Positions 13,897 to 23,105 of a stretch of DNA of 35,710 bases are shown here, piece after piece. The DNA is taken from positions 1-35,710 of the IMG/VR virus record IMGVR_UViG_3300021139_000060; one strand, 5' to 3'. The first letter of the stretch is position 1. Each line of letters begins with the position of its first letter. Source of the stretch: a virus. The position numbers were made by a program, and so were the translations under genes. The notes under the pieces are model-generated. The model worked only from the letters and a program-made list of their open reading frames with translations. It was not told the DNA's origin and searched no databases.

Positions 13897-14194
13897 CTTC
13901 TTGTTCCATTTTCAAGCATTTTTCATTGCTCGGGCGTGGTCGTAAGTATTGAAAAATGCCCATCAAGATCCAGAGCAGTCCCCGTGCAGTCCCCCTGGCT
14001 TTTCCTCGCGGGCTGCACGCCTCGCAAAAATCAGGGTCCTCTTTGCACGGCGCGGCGGGCCTGTCCTCTTTGATGTTCACCACCAACTGCCCCACTACGA
14101 AGAGCTTGTGGAAGCCGCTGGGCGTCGGTTTCGAGGCCTCGGCGATGATGTTCTGGAAGGCCTTCTGGATCTGCTCGTGTTTGGAACTTAGCAT
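13880..14194 (-). CDS. Small Cys-motif protein B (paralogue of 11837-12028)
   Basis: 104 aa from the ATG at 14194, with GAGGGG about five bases upstream. Residues 5-40 match protein A, including PTPSGFHKLFVVGQLVVN, and C-x6-C-x2-C follows (CKEDPDFCEAC). Unlike A it has a 45-residue basic then charged extension containing a short hydrophobic stretch (GLLWILMGIFQYL). The pair flanks the membrane protein, integrase and attP in inverted orientation. Function unknown. It is the last leftward gene before attP and may be read from the late operon or from its own promoter. Confidence 0.65.
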   Translation of the reverse strand: MLSSKHEQIQKAFQNIIAEASKPTPSGFHKLFVVGQLVVNIKEDRPAAPCKEDPDFCEACSPRGKARGTARGLLWILMGIFQYLRPRPSNEKCLKMEQEESPET

Positions 14195-14291
14195 AACTCC
14201 CCTCAGGCCGGGATGGCCTTGGCGTCGGGACCTAGAAACGGCGCATAGCTGCCGCCCGGTTGATTTCCCCTCGCGGGGTCTTGTATTCGCC

Positions 14292-14313
14292 GGATTCCCG
14301 ACCAAGGGAATCC
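14292..14313. repeat. Perfect 8-bp inverted repeat in the tail/lysogeny gap
   Basis: GGATTCCC and GGGAATCC are separated by six bases. It lies in the 260-base gap 14195-14454, where I see no gene. There is no T-tract on either side, so an operator or weak RNA hairpin is as likely as a terminator. Confidence 0.45.
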
Positions 14314-14454
14314 CAGGGAGCAGCCCCGGGGACCGGCTATGCGGAGGGTTTCTAGGCCCAGGAGGTCATATTAGACGACAGGGCGGTGGATTTGCCAGAT
14401 GGCTAGAATTTTATTGGAGCGGAGGGGCAGCCTCATCGGGTGAAAACAGAGGGC

Positions 14455-14949
14455 CTACCCTTCGATCCGGATGTCGAAGATGTCGATGAAGCCCTGGCCG
14501 AAGTTCATTACCAACTTCACGTTGGTGGAGGTGGCCCGCACCTGGACTAGCGTCATGTCCTGGGCCGTGAGGGCGATGGCATCCAGGGTGGGCGCGATGA
14601 GCGTCCCACGGTCCACGGCGTTGGTCACCAGGTAGACCGTGGTCCAGGTTGAGCCACCATTGAGGGAATACTCCATCTGCTCAGAGCCCAGGTGGGCGCC
14701 GTCCGAATCGAATTCGGTGGCGTAGGAGGAGATCTTCAGGAAGCCCGTCACGGTTCCGGAAGGGAACCCCGAGAAGGTCCAGACGCCGGTCCCATTGGGC
14801 GCAGAGCACGCCAGATCGCCATGGGTGCCCAGGTTGGCATCGATGGCATTGGCCGGATTGGTGAGGGTCGCTACCGTCGAAGCGTAGGTCGACGGGCGGA
14901 AGGTGCCACTGGTCGTGGCCCCACGGTTGAAAAGGCAGATGATGCTCAC
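14455..14949 (-). CDS. Tail protein with discoidin-like fold
   Basis: 164 aa, last gene of the tail block. GTG start at 14949 overlaps the upstream fibre stop by four bases. Beta-rich, Thr/Ser-rich sequence with ANAIDANLGTHGDLACSAP and GVWTFSGFPSG segments, which recall F5/8 type C (discoidin) domains that bind glycans. Probably a receptor-binding accessory at the tail tip. Assignment is from pattern and position. Confidence 0.6.
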   Translation of the reverse strand: MSIICLFNRGATTSGTFRPSTYASTVATLTNPANAIDANLGTHGDLACSAPNGTGVWTFSGFPSGTVTGFLKISSYATEFDSDGAHLGSEQMEYSLNGGSTWTTVYLVTNAVDRGTLIAPTLDAIALTAQDMTLVQVRATSTNVKLVMNFGQGFIDIFDIRIEG

Positions 14950-15476
14950 AGCAGGGTGGCCAGGAGCGTGGCGCCGATCTGGGCCAGAGTGGCGTCCTGG
15001 GAGGCCGGGGCGATGATGGTGAGCAGGTCGCCCGCGGCCCAGCTGGTGGCGCTGGCCATGGTGAAGGTGGCCGTGGTGCCCGCCGCGGCGAAGGTGAAGC
15101 TGCCCACGGTGCTGCCATTCTTCTGGATGTTGAAGGTTGCAGAGGCAGTCGCGGCCACCGCGGCCTTGACCATGGAGCCGGTTAGGCCCACCGGCAGCTG
15201 GAAGGCGCGGGAGGCGTAGAAGCGCAGCAGCACCTGGGAGGCCGTGGGCTTGGACTCCGAGTTGGTGCAGATGTCGTAGCCGATGGCCTGCTGGGGCAGG
15301 TTGGCCACGGGCACCTTCGAGCCGGAGTCCAAGGGTGCCACGCCCGAGGCCGCGCCGATCTGGCTGGGAGTGACGGCCGCATCCGCCGTGGCCTTCAGGG
15401 CGTTGAGGTTGGCCTCGAATTCAGCCAGGGTGAGGGCCCGGCCGAGGACGCTGGGCAGGCTGAGCGTGGTGGACAT
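14946..15476 (-). CDS. Tail fibre-like protein
   Basis: 176 aa. Residues 33-65 contain QIGAASGVAPLDSGSKVPVA, the short pattern widely found near the start of tail-fibre and collar proteins. The C-terminal half is a Thr/Ala-rich beta domain ending with GDLLTIIAPASQDATLAQIG, as in many phage fibre knobs. Ten bases separate it from the upstream gene. Likely part of the distal fibre. Confidence 0.7.
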   Translation of the reverse strand: MSTTLSLPSVLGRALTLAEFEANLNALKATADAAVTPSQIGAASGVAPLDSGSKVPVANLPQQAIGYDICTNSESKPTASQVLLRFYASRAFQLPVGLTGSMVKAAVAATASATFNIQKNGSTVGSFTFAAAGTTATFTMASATSWAAGDLLTIIAPASQDATLAQIGATLLATLL

Positions 15477-15485
15477 GGCGAGCTC

Positions 15486-16823
15486 CTACAGGAAGGCGGT
15501 CGGGGTGAGCGCGAGGGGGTCCACATAGCCGGTGGGCGGCAGGTCGGCCAGCAGCGCCTCGCGGGTGATGTGGGCCTCGAGGCCAGAATGGGTCACGCCC
15601 TTGAAGTCGCGCAGCTTGAGGGGCGTCGAGTAGACCCGGCCATCGGAGAAGCCCCAGCCGTTGGTGCCGGCCACGAAGAAGGGCTCGACGGCCACCGGGT
15701 AGGCGTCGGCGTAGCGCAGCAGGTCCGACAGGGCCGCGGCCGTGGGCACCTGGCCCTGGGGCACCCAGGAGATCGCCGAGCCCGACCAGGTTAACACCGC
15801 GCCCACGGGGGGCAGCTGGCCGAGGGAGACCAGGCCAGTGCCGGAGACGCTCCAGTCGGTGACGGTGATGGTGGTTGTGGTGGTTGGGATGTAGGACCCC
15901 ACTGCACCGATCATCAGCCCCCAGATGGCGAGGCCGCTCGTGCCGTCGCCCAGGTAGGTATTTGCGCCGGCGTTCAGCATGTCGAAGTAGAGGTTCTGGC
16001 TGGATGCAGAAGTCGCGGCGGAGGGGATGCCCAGGAGGTCGATCCTGTAATAGCCATTGCTGAGCGGCGTGATGGTCCCGCTGGTGAAGCTGGCGTCCCC
16101 ATAGCTGGCGTTTGCCACGGCCAGGGTGTCCAAGTTCAGGGTGACGCGCATCCCATTCGCGCCGGAAATAGATGTAAAGCGCAGATTCCGGGTGCCGCTG
16201 TTGCGCTTGACGAAGAACACATAAGGAACCGACTGCCCCGCCGTGTAGGGCGCTGAAGAGGTGCTCCACTCGATGCCGTGGCTGTTCGTGGTGGAGTCTT
16301 CTTGCACTACTTTGGCGGTGGTCGTCCCATCGGGAGCGGTGATCGTGCTGGGAATGGTGGCGTTATAGAGATACCAGGGATTTGTCTGAGTGAGCAGTTG
16401 GGAATAGGTGGCCAGATTCGTCCGCGCCGTGCTGTAGAGCAGCTGCGTCCCCTGCCAGTCCGTCCGGTAGATGGCGCCCACGGTGATGGTCGAAGTGGCG
16501 GGCAGGCCCCCGATGGTGAGCTGGAAGGCCTGGACGGTGCCGACGCCCACGCCGAAGGGCTCATTGACCACGCTGCGCAGGCCCCAGGTCTCCTTGGCGC
16601 TCAGGGTGTCCCGCTCAAAGACCAGGTCGAGGCTCTGGCGCCAGCCCCGGAAGACCAGCTGCCGGAAGCGGTTGGGCAGCGCGCCCACCTTCACGGCGCC
16701 CTCGGGAGTGAAGCGCATGGTCTTGCCGCTCTTGGCGGTGCTCTGAAGGGTGTAGCGCAGCGCGGGCACGCCCGCCGTGGTGTAGAGGGTGAGCCGGGTG
16801 GGCTTGTTCGGATAGAGCATCAC
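15486..16823 (-). CDS. Tail protein with inserted carbohydrate-binding module
   Basis: 445 aa. The ends resemble the gene just upstream: residues about 5-80 (TLYTTAGVPALRYTLQ ... RFTPEG ... WRQSLDLVF) and a closing LRDFKGVTHSGLEAHI. Between them, at about residues 132-320, lies a domain of the CBM-like type common in tail proteins (NLATYSQLLTQTNPWYLY, TAPDGTTTAKVVQED, NGYYRIDL and a final GSYIPTTTT). It probably contacts the host surface. GTG 16823 overlaps the upstream stop; ATG 16820 is equally possible. Confidence 0.72.
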   Translation of the reverse strand: MMLYPNKPTRLTLYTTAGVPALRYTLQSTAKSGKTMRFTPEGAVKVGALPNRFRQLVFRGWRQSLDLVFERDTLSAKETWGLRSVVNEPFGVGVGTVQAFQLTIGGLPATSTITVGAIYRTDWQGTQLLYSTARTNLATYSQLLTQTNPWYLYNATIPSTITAPDGTTTAKVVQEDSTTNSHGIEWSTSSAPYTAGQSVPYVFFVKRNSGTRNLRFTSISGANGMRVTLNLDTLAVANASYGDASFTSGTITPLSNGYYRIDLLGIPSAATSASSQNLYFDMLNAGANTYLGDGTSGLAIWGLMIGAVGSYIPTTTTTITVTDWSVSGTGLVSLGQLPPVGAVLTWSGSAISWVPQGQVPTAAALSDLLRYADAYPVAVEPFFVAGTNGWGFSDGRVYSTPLKLRDFKGVTHSGLEAHITREALLADLPPTGYVDPLALTPTAFL

Positions 16824-17344
16824 GCCACCCAGTCAGGAACGGCGACCACCTTGGTGCCGATGAGCTTCAGGTTGAGGTCCTGGTGCACCACGCCGCGCAG
16901 GTCCACCAGCTTCAGATCGGCGCCGAGGTCCGGCTGCGCGTCGAAGTTGAAGGCGTGGTCCAGGTGTGGGTAGACCGTGCAGGGCCAGAGCATCGCCCGG
17001 CGCAGGACCCGACGCACGGCTTCGGCGGTGTCGATGGTGGTGAGGGTGCCCCAGGCGCTGCCCATCCAGGGCTCGACGCTGGAGGTGACGGCCTTGGCCC
17101 ACTTGATGTCCAGGGAGGGGCGCACGCCCAGGGAGCGCCAGGCCTTCTTGTAGCCGGCCGTGGGCGCGGCCACCGAGCCCGCGGTGAGGGTGCGTGCCAC
17201 GCCCTCGGGCGTGAAGACCAGCTCCAGGCCCTCGGTCGTCTCCTTCTGCAGGGTGATGCGCTCGACCAGGGCCCCGGCCGTGTTGCGCAGCTGGATCTGG
17301 GTCTGGCCCACGCCGTAGGCCAGGAAGAACTTGTAGCCGCTCAT
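16820..17344 (-). CDS. Minor tail protein, short paralogue
   Basis: 174 aa, ATG overlapping the upstream stop by four bases. It shares with the next gene the N-terminal pattern (LRNTAGALVERITLQ ... LVFTPEG ... WRSLGVRPSLDIKW) and the C-terminal LRGVVHQDLNLKLIG, but lacks the inserted module. Beta-rich, probably a structural tail-tip component. The two look like a tandem duplication. Confidence 0.65.
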   Translation of the reverse strand: MSGYKFFLAYGVGQTQIQLRNTAGALVERITLQKETTEGLELVFTPEGVARTLTAGSVAAPTAGYKKAWRSLGVRPSLDIKWAKAVTSSVEPWMGSAWGTLTTIDTAEAVRRVLRRAMLWPCTVYPHLDHAFNFDAQPDLGADLKLVDLRGVVHQDLNLKLIGTKVVAVPDWVA

Positions 17345-20300
17345 GGGATCACCTGCTGGAAGGGCAGCCGGAGCAGCTCCACGTCGACGGCCCGGTCTTC
17401 GAGGCGCCAGGCCAGCTTGGTGATCTTCCAGACCCAGTTGCTGGCGGCAGGCACGGTCTCATCGACCACCAGGTCGCCCACGTTCCAGGTGGCCCAGAAG
17501 GGTGCGGCCAGGGCCGAGTTGGTGGCCCCGGTGGTGATGTCGCGCCAGGTCTCGGTGCGGGTGAGTAGCGGGTTGCCGAAGTAGTCGACTGCCGCCACGG
17601 CCGCGGCGTTGGCCGAGGTGGGATCGGCCAGCACGCCCGAGAGGTCGATCTCCAGGGGCTGGCCGCCCGAGTAGATTCCCGCGGCGGTGGCCTTGGCGGT
17701 GGTGTTCGAGCCGCTGGCGGCCGGCACGGTGTAGCCGATCCGCACCTCGCTGCTGAGCGCCTGGAAGACCGGGCGGTTCTTCCGGTTCTCCAGCTCATCG
17801 GGCATGACGCTCTGGCGGTTGCCGCTCAGGTTGGTGCGGGTGCGCAGGGTGCCGGTGCCCCGGGAGACCAGGGCGATGCCGCCCGAGTTGAGGGGCACGT
17901 AGGAAGCCAGGCAGGCCGCGCAGGCGTCCTGGAGGAAGGTCAGCACGTCATAGTTGGCGAGGTTCACCCGGCCCAGGGTGTTGGTGACCAGGCTGTCGAT
18001 CATGAAGCGCCGGCTGCCGAAGACGCCCAGCATCCGGTTGCCGTAGCCGCTGCGAACCATCTTGCAGGACTGGGGCCCGTCGGTCACCGGATCGGCCACC
18101 AAGTCGCCGATCTGCTTGGCCAGGGTGTTGTCGTCCGGGGTGGCGAGGCTCGGCACCAGGTCGCCGTTGAGCACCTGCAGGCTGGGCGACAGCCAGAGGA
18201 AGCGCAGGCGCCGGGCCGGGGCGAAGTTGGAATCGGCGTAGGTCTCCAGGCCCAGGGCATACCAGCCCGAGACCACCTTGCTGCCGGCCGTGCCCGTGAG
18301 GGCCAGGGGCACGATGCTGGACGGGATGACCTCGACGCCCTCGATGAGGTTGGCCACCGGGGTGCTGCGCCCGTCGATCCGGGTGAGGATCGTCATCGGG
18401 TAGGTGACCGAGCCGATCACGCTCTGGTAGGTCTGCACCACCAGGCCGCCCCCCTGGGAGGTCACGCCCTGGGAGTTGGGCAGCTGGTAGGTCTGCTGCA
18501 CGGTGAGGGCCCCGGAGGCTCCGGCACTGAAGACCACGGCCTTGGTGGTGGTCCAGGGCACCGTCGTGCCGGTGACGTAGATCCCCAGGAGGCCCTCGGC
18601 CACGTCGACGCCGGCGCCCTGGTAGAGCCCCATGCCGATGGACAGCCAGGCCCCGCCCGTGGGCAGGGTGCCGGTGATGGTGGGCGTGGTGGAACCCGCC
18701 CAGGTGCCACCCACCTGGTGCGCCTCGAAGGTCCAGGTGGTGGTGACCAGCGAGTAGCGGCCCGGGGCCGTGGTGGTCGCCAGGTAGGCCCACAGCTTCG
18801 AGGGCAGCTCGGCGCTGGTGGAGAGGTCCAGGTCGGTCCAGAGCAGCTGGGAGCCATCCCAGCGGGCATTGATGAGCTGCTTCTGGCTGGTGAGCGTCTT
18901 CCAGCTGCGCCAGGGCGCCCGGCAGCCGTTGGGGGGCGTGAGCGAGCTGCTGATGCCCCCGCTCACATCGTCGCCGATGAAGACCGTGGCGTAGGTGCTC
19001 GCATTGTTCGAGCCGGGCCACTGGGTGACGGGCGTCACCTGGGCCAGGGGCAGGCTCGCCACCACAGGGTTGCCCAGGCCCTTCCAGGTCCAGCCGTCCA
19101 GGTCGTTGCCTTCCCAGACGCCGGGGTTGGTGATGGCCCCCGCGGCATTCTGGCCCCCGCGCCGGCAGAGGCGGAAGGTGCCGTTGCTGCCGGCCGATGC
19201 CGGGGCCAGGGCGTGCAGGTCGAAGGCCCCGAAGAGCCGCGGGCCGTTGGCCAGGGACAGATCCACCGGGCTCCAAGAGAAGACTGGCCGCTGGGTGGTG
19301 GGTGGCTTCAGGTTTGAGACGTCGATGGGGAATGGGGCCACGGCCAGCTTCGCCATGGTGGCCAGGTCGGCCAGGATCGGGTCGGTGGAGTTGCGGCGGA
19401 TCCGGATGGTCTGGCCCGAGGTGCTGGCCGGGATCGCCACGTTGATCGGCTCGACGGTGTAGGCCGTGGCCGTCTCCCCGTCGATGTCGGCCACGGTATA
19501 GGTGTTCGTGGTGCGCCTCCCGGCGTTGTTCGTGTCGGGCTGGGTCACGGTGAGCAGGTCCCCCGCGGCCAGGCCATCGACGCCGTCCAGCTTCATGAAC
19601 CGCTGCCCGTCCGTTCCGGCCCCGGGCGCCGAGATGGCCGTCACCAGCTGGTAGTGGGTCTTCTGGCTCTCAGAGGCGTAGAAGGTGACCGGTGTGCCCG
19701 TGGTGGGCGGGTTGCTGCCCAGGGCCAGCACGGCCGAGAGATCCACCACCGGGTAGATCTTGAGGCCGTAGACCGTCCAGCCGGTGCTGCTGGAGCCCGA
19801 GGAGACGCCGAAGGAGGCCAGGGCCACCACTGGCTGCACGGGGTCGAGCACGTAGACCGTCGAGCCGATCTGGATGCGGTTCGATGGGGGCACCGGGGGC
19901 GGATACTGGATGTTGTTCAGGATCGCCCGGCCCGAATCCAGGTAATCGTAGCCCCGCTCGGAGGACATCTGGGCAGTCCAGGAGAGGATGCCGGAGACCC
20001 ACCTGGCCGTCTCCAGGGCCGCGTCATTCGACGGCCGCACGTAGCCGGGAGCGATGAGGCTCAGCCGGTGCTCGGCCGTGTCGGCACCGAAGACCACATT
20101 GCTGGCCGAGGGCACCTTCGGCAGCGGCCGCAGGATGCCCGGGATGCTGTTCAACTGGCGCACGCCCAGCAGGGCAGAGGCGTGGAAGACCGTGCACTTG
20201 GTGCTCTGCTCCTCCTCGCTCCACTCCAGGCTGGATTCGTCCACGAAGCCGAGGAAGCGGTCAACGGCCACGCCCGAGACCACCTCCTGGATCTTGACCC

Positions 20301-20583
20301 AGGGGCCGAAGTAGCGGGTGGTGGTGGCCAGGGTGGCCGAGAAGGGCCCCAGCAGGGTGGCGATGGCGCCGGTGGGGTCGTCCAGGTCCAGGTTGATCTG
20401 GCCCATGGAGGCGCTCATGAGGGTGCGCTCCATGGTGGTTTGGAGCGAGGGCAGCGTCTGCAGGTAGGGCGTCAGGTCCACCGTCCTGGGCGTGGGATCC
20501 AGCGAGCTCGACTGGTAGAGCGACAGCCAGGAGGACAGGGGCGTGCCCAGCCGCTCGATGGCCGTGACGGTGAAGACGCTCAC
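17341..20583 (-). CDS. Large tail-tip/baseplate hub protein
   Basis: 1080 aa, directly after the tape measure (GTGA overlap). Residues 1-150 (DLTPYLQTLPSLQTTMERTL, FGPWVKIQEV, DRFLGFVDESSLEW) look like the N-terminal part of distal tail or hub proteins. The middle is long, Thr/Gly/Ser-rich and beta-type. The C-terminal 150 residues (VRIGYTVPAASGS ... WATWNVGDLVVDE ... WKITKLAWRLEDRAVDVELL) resemble hub domains in which two related beta domains bracket the protein. In siphoviruses the gene after the tape measure usually encodes the tail tip. No peptidase motif was recognised. Confidence 0.7.
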   Translation of the reverse strand: MSVFTVTAIERLGTPLSSWLSLYQSSSLDPTPRTVDLTPYLQTLPSLQTTMERTLMSASMGQINLDLDDPTGAIATLLGPFSATLATTTRYFGPWVKIQEVVSGVAVDRFLGFVDESSLEWSEEEQSTKCTVFHASALLGVRQLNSIPGILRPLPKVPSASNVVFGADTAEHRLSLIAPGYVRPSNDAALETARWVSGILSWTAQMSSERGYDYLDSGRAILNNIQYPPPVPPSNRIQIGSTVYVLDPVQPVVALASFGVSSGSSSTGWTVYGLKIYPVVDLSAVLALGSNPPTTGTPVTFYASESQKTHYQLVTAISAPGAGTDGQRFMKLDGVDGLAAGDLLTVTQPDTNNAGRRTTNTYTVADIDGETATAYTVEPINVAIPASTSGQTIRIRRNSTDPILADLATMAKLAVAPFPIDVSNLKPPTTQRPVFSWSPVDLSLANGPRLFGAFDLHALAPASAGSNGTFRLCRRGGQNAAGAITNPGVWEGNDLDGWTWKGLGNPVVASLPLAQVTPVTQWPGSNNASTYATVFIGDDVSGGISSSLTPPNGCRAPWRSWKTLTSQKQLINARWDGSQLLWTDLDLSTSAELPSKLWAYLATTTAPGRYSLVTTTWTFEAHQVGGTWAGSTTPTITGTLPTGGAWLSIGMGLYQGAGVDVAEGLLGIYVTGTTVPWTTTKAVVFSAGASGALTVQQTYQLPNSQGVTSQGGGLVVQTYQSVIGSVTYPMTILTRIDGRSTPVANLIEGVEVIPSSIVPLALTGTAGSKVVSGWYALGLETYADSNFAPARRLRFLWLSPSLQVLNGDLVPSLATPDDNTLAKQIGDLVADPVTDGPQSCKMVRSGYGNRMLGVFGSRRFMIDSLVTNTLGRVNLANYDVLTFLQDACAACLASYVPLNSGGIALVSRGTGTLRTRTNLSGNRQSVMPDELENRKNRPVFQALSSEVRIGYTVPAASGSNTTAKATAAGIYSGGQPLEIDLSGVLADPTSANAAAVAAVDYFGNPLLTRTETWRDITTGATNSALAAPFWATWNVGDLVVDETVPAASNWVWKITKLAWRLEDRAVDVELLRLPFQQVIP

Positions 20584-23096
20584 GAGCGGCTCCCGTAGCC
20601 CATGGCGGGCTTCAGGACGATGCCGCGGGACTGGGCGCTCTCGGCGATGGCGTTGAGCACGTGGTCACCCAGCAGGCGCAGGCCCCGCGAGGTGGTGTCG
20701 AGGATGGGGCCGGTGATCTGGATGGGTGGCAGCGCCTGTCCGCCCACGGGGGCACTGGAGGCGAAGCCCTGGGCCTGGCGGCCGTAGCCGGTGATGAGCG
20801 CCTGGCGGGCCATGATGTTGGCCTCCAGGTTGCCGGCCCAGTTCAGGAAGGTGCTCTCGGGTGCGACCAGCTCGGGGCCAGCCTCGCCCATGAGGGCCAG
20901 GGTGGGCTTGTCGATCCGGCCGCCCTCGGCCAGGTAGACGCCGGCCGAGAAGGCGGAGCTGTCCCCCACGGCTGCCGAGGAGATGCCCACGGCCGCCACC
21001 GAGGCCTCCATGGCCGCGATCTGGGCCATGGCCAGGCCCCAGCCGATGTAGGGGATCCAGCCGTAGGCTTCCCAGGCTCCGGCCGCGCCTGCGGTGAGGC
21101 TGGCGGCCGTCTGGGCTGCGGCCGCGGACTGGGTGGTGGTGACGCTGGCCATGCCGAAGGCCTTCTGGGCGATGGCCGCCACCAGCCACTGGGCCGCCAT
21201 CTGGGCCACGGCCTGGGTGATGGTCTGGACGATGCCGCCCCAGATGGCCTTCATGCCCTGGCGCAGGTTCATCTGCCCGCTGAGCATCCCCTGGATCCCG
21301 GTGGCGAAGGCGTTGGTGACGCCGCTCAGGACCTGGGTGGCCGCCTGCTTGAAGATCTCGAAGTTGTTCTGGGCCGCCTTCAGGGAGTCGGCGACGCCCT
21401 TGGCCCACCCAGCCCAGCCATTCTTCTGCTGGTCTAGGTCAGCCTGGGAGAACTCCAGGCTCTGCATCTTCGCCTGATGTTGCTGCTCGACAGTTTCTAT
21501 CTGGCCGCGAATCTTCACGATCTCGGTCAGCTTGAGGCCCTCGACCAGGAGGGATTTCTCCAGAGAATCCTTCTCAGCCTGGAACTTTCGATTCTCAATA
21601 GAAATCTTCCAGTCCAGCGACTGCTGGTCACTGATCTGACCATTCCTATGCATCTCCTCCACCATGGCCAGTTCACGGTCTAGGGCAGCCTTGGCAGCAG
21701 TCAGGTCCTGGGCGAGATAGAGCTCGTTGACGGCCTTGGTCTCGGCGTGGTTATGCTCCAACTCAGCGGTAGCAGCCTTGGCATAGTCCTGCTGGACCTT
21801 GAGCTTGGTGGCCACTCCCAGGCCACCTGCGGCCAATACTTCAGCCCAATAATCCGCTTCCTGGGCCTTGCTGAACTTGTGGAATTCGCCCATGAGCGCG
21901 CTTTCCTGCTCATAGGCCAGCTTCTTCATTTCCAGGGCGGCCTTGAGCCGCTCGTGCTCCTTTTCGTCATCTTGCTTCGCAGGAGCGGCGCCCCCTTTCT
22001 GCCCAGGCTGCTGGGGCCCCATATTCCCGTTGCCGGACCCATCGAACTTGGACCGCTGGGCCTCCATCCACAGTTCGTTGAACTCGAGCTTGGCGCGCAG
22101 GCTCTCGGCCGTGACCTCGGTATCGAACTGGAACTGCTGCCATGCGTTTTTCAGGCCCTTGAGGTCCCGGTTGGCGATGGCCGTCATGGCCGCTCCGGCC
22201 AGCTGGGCGCCCGAGGCGATGGTGCGCATCGTGGCATTCCACCTGTCCTCGAGGTTGAGGAAGGTCTCTGCCAGGTCGACGGTGAAGAGGTTCAGGCCCT
22301 TGATGAAACCAGCCATCATCTGGATGGCGGCCGGGCCCTCACTGGAGAGCATCTCATTCCACTGGGTCATCACGGGCATGAGCTCATTGCCCAGGCGGAT
22401 CTTCAGGGCGCTGACGGTGTCCTCGAGGTTCACCATCGACTTCCGGTAGGCTTCGGTGGCGTCCACCGAATTCTGGCCCACAATGAGATTCAGGCGCTCG
22501 GCCTTCTCCTGGGCCTCGGCGATGACGTCGGGCGTCATCTTCAGGTAGAGCAGCATCTCCTTCCAGCTCTTGCCGAAGATCTGGGAGGCCGCGACGCCCC
22601 GATCCGTTCCCTTCTCGATGCCGTTCAGCTTCTCGCTGACATCGGCCATGATGCTGGGGGCCTCGCGCAGCCTGCCGTTGTTGTCCCGGGTAGCCACGCC
22701 CAGGCGGGTGAAGGCCTCCTCGTTGGTGCCGAGGGTCTTGATCATCTTCCCAGCCGCGGCCAGGTAGTCGTCCGTGTTGCCGTGGATATCGCGGATCGCC
22801 ACATTGAGCACGCTGGCCTGCTCGGTGGTGATGCCCAGCACGCGGGCCAGCTTCTGGGCCTCGACGGTCCAGTCCTTGGTGGCGTCCACAGTGCCCTTCA
22901 GGAACTCGACGCCCCCAACCAGGCCGGCGATGGCGGCCAGGGGCGCGGCCAGGTTCGTGAAAAGGGAATTCAGGCCGGCAGCCGTGGCCTCCATCTCAGT
23001 GGCCATGGACTTCATCGCCAGCGAGGATTCACCCAGGGCCTTGAGCAGCCCCGTCGCATCGCCGGTGATCAGGACCTGGAGATCCTTGTCGGACAT
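20580..23096 (-). CDS. Tail tape measure protein
   Basis: 838 aa. Residues about 20-260 are of the TP901/lambda H-like tape-measure type (EATAAGLNSLFTNLAAPLAA, GITTEQASVLNVAI, GKSWKEMLLYLK). Long Glu/Lys/Ala-rich helical coils span 360-560, then Ala/Gly-rich hydrophobic segments (AVAQMAAQWLVAAIAQKAFG) and the usual ending region GGRIDKPTLALMGEAGPE. By the rule of about 1.5 angstrom per residue the tail would be near 125 nm. It starts ten bases after the end of the frameshifted chaperone. Confidence 0.9.
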   Translation of the reverse strand: MSDKDLQVLITGDATGLLKALGESSLAMKSMATEMEATAAGLNSLFTNLAAPLAAIAGLVGGVEFLKGTVDATKDWTVEAQKLARVLGITTEQASVLNVAIRDIHGNTDDYLAAAGKMIKTLGTNEEAFTRLGVATRDNNGRLREAPSIMADVSEKLNGIEKGTDRGVAASQIFGKSWKEMLLYLKMTPDVIAEAQEKAERLNLIVGQNSVDATEAYRKSMVNLEDTVSALKIRLGNELMPVMTQWNEMLSSEGPAAIQMMAGFIKGLNLFTVDLAETFLNLEDRWNATMRTIASGAQLAGAAMTAIANRDLKGLKNAWQQFQFDTEVTAESLRAKLEFNELWMEAQRSKFDGSGNGNMGPQQPGQKGGAAPAKQDDEKEHERLKAALEMKKLAYEQESALMGEFHKFSKAQEADYWAEVLAAGGLGVATKLKVQQDYAKAATAELEHNHAETKAVNELYLAQDLTAAKAALDRELAMVEEMHRNGQISDQQSLDWKISIENRKFQAEKDSLEKSLLVEGLKLTEIVKIRGQIETVEQQHQAKMQSLEFSQADLDQQKNGWAGWAKGVADSLKAAQNNFEIFKQAATQVLSGVTNAFATGIQGMLSGQMNLRQGMKAIWGGIVQTITQAVAQMAAQWLVAAIAQKAFGMASVTTTQSAAAAQTAASLTAGAAGAWEAYGWIPYIGWGLAMAQIAAMEASVAAVGISSAAVGDSSAFSAGVYLAEGGRIDKPTLALMGEAGPELVAPESTFLNWAGNLEANIMARQALITGYGRQAQGFASSAPVGGQALPPIQITGPILDTTSRGLRLLGDHVLNAIAESAQSRGIVLKPAMGYGSRS

Positions 23097-23105
23097 GGGG
23101 AATCC

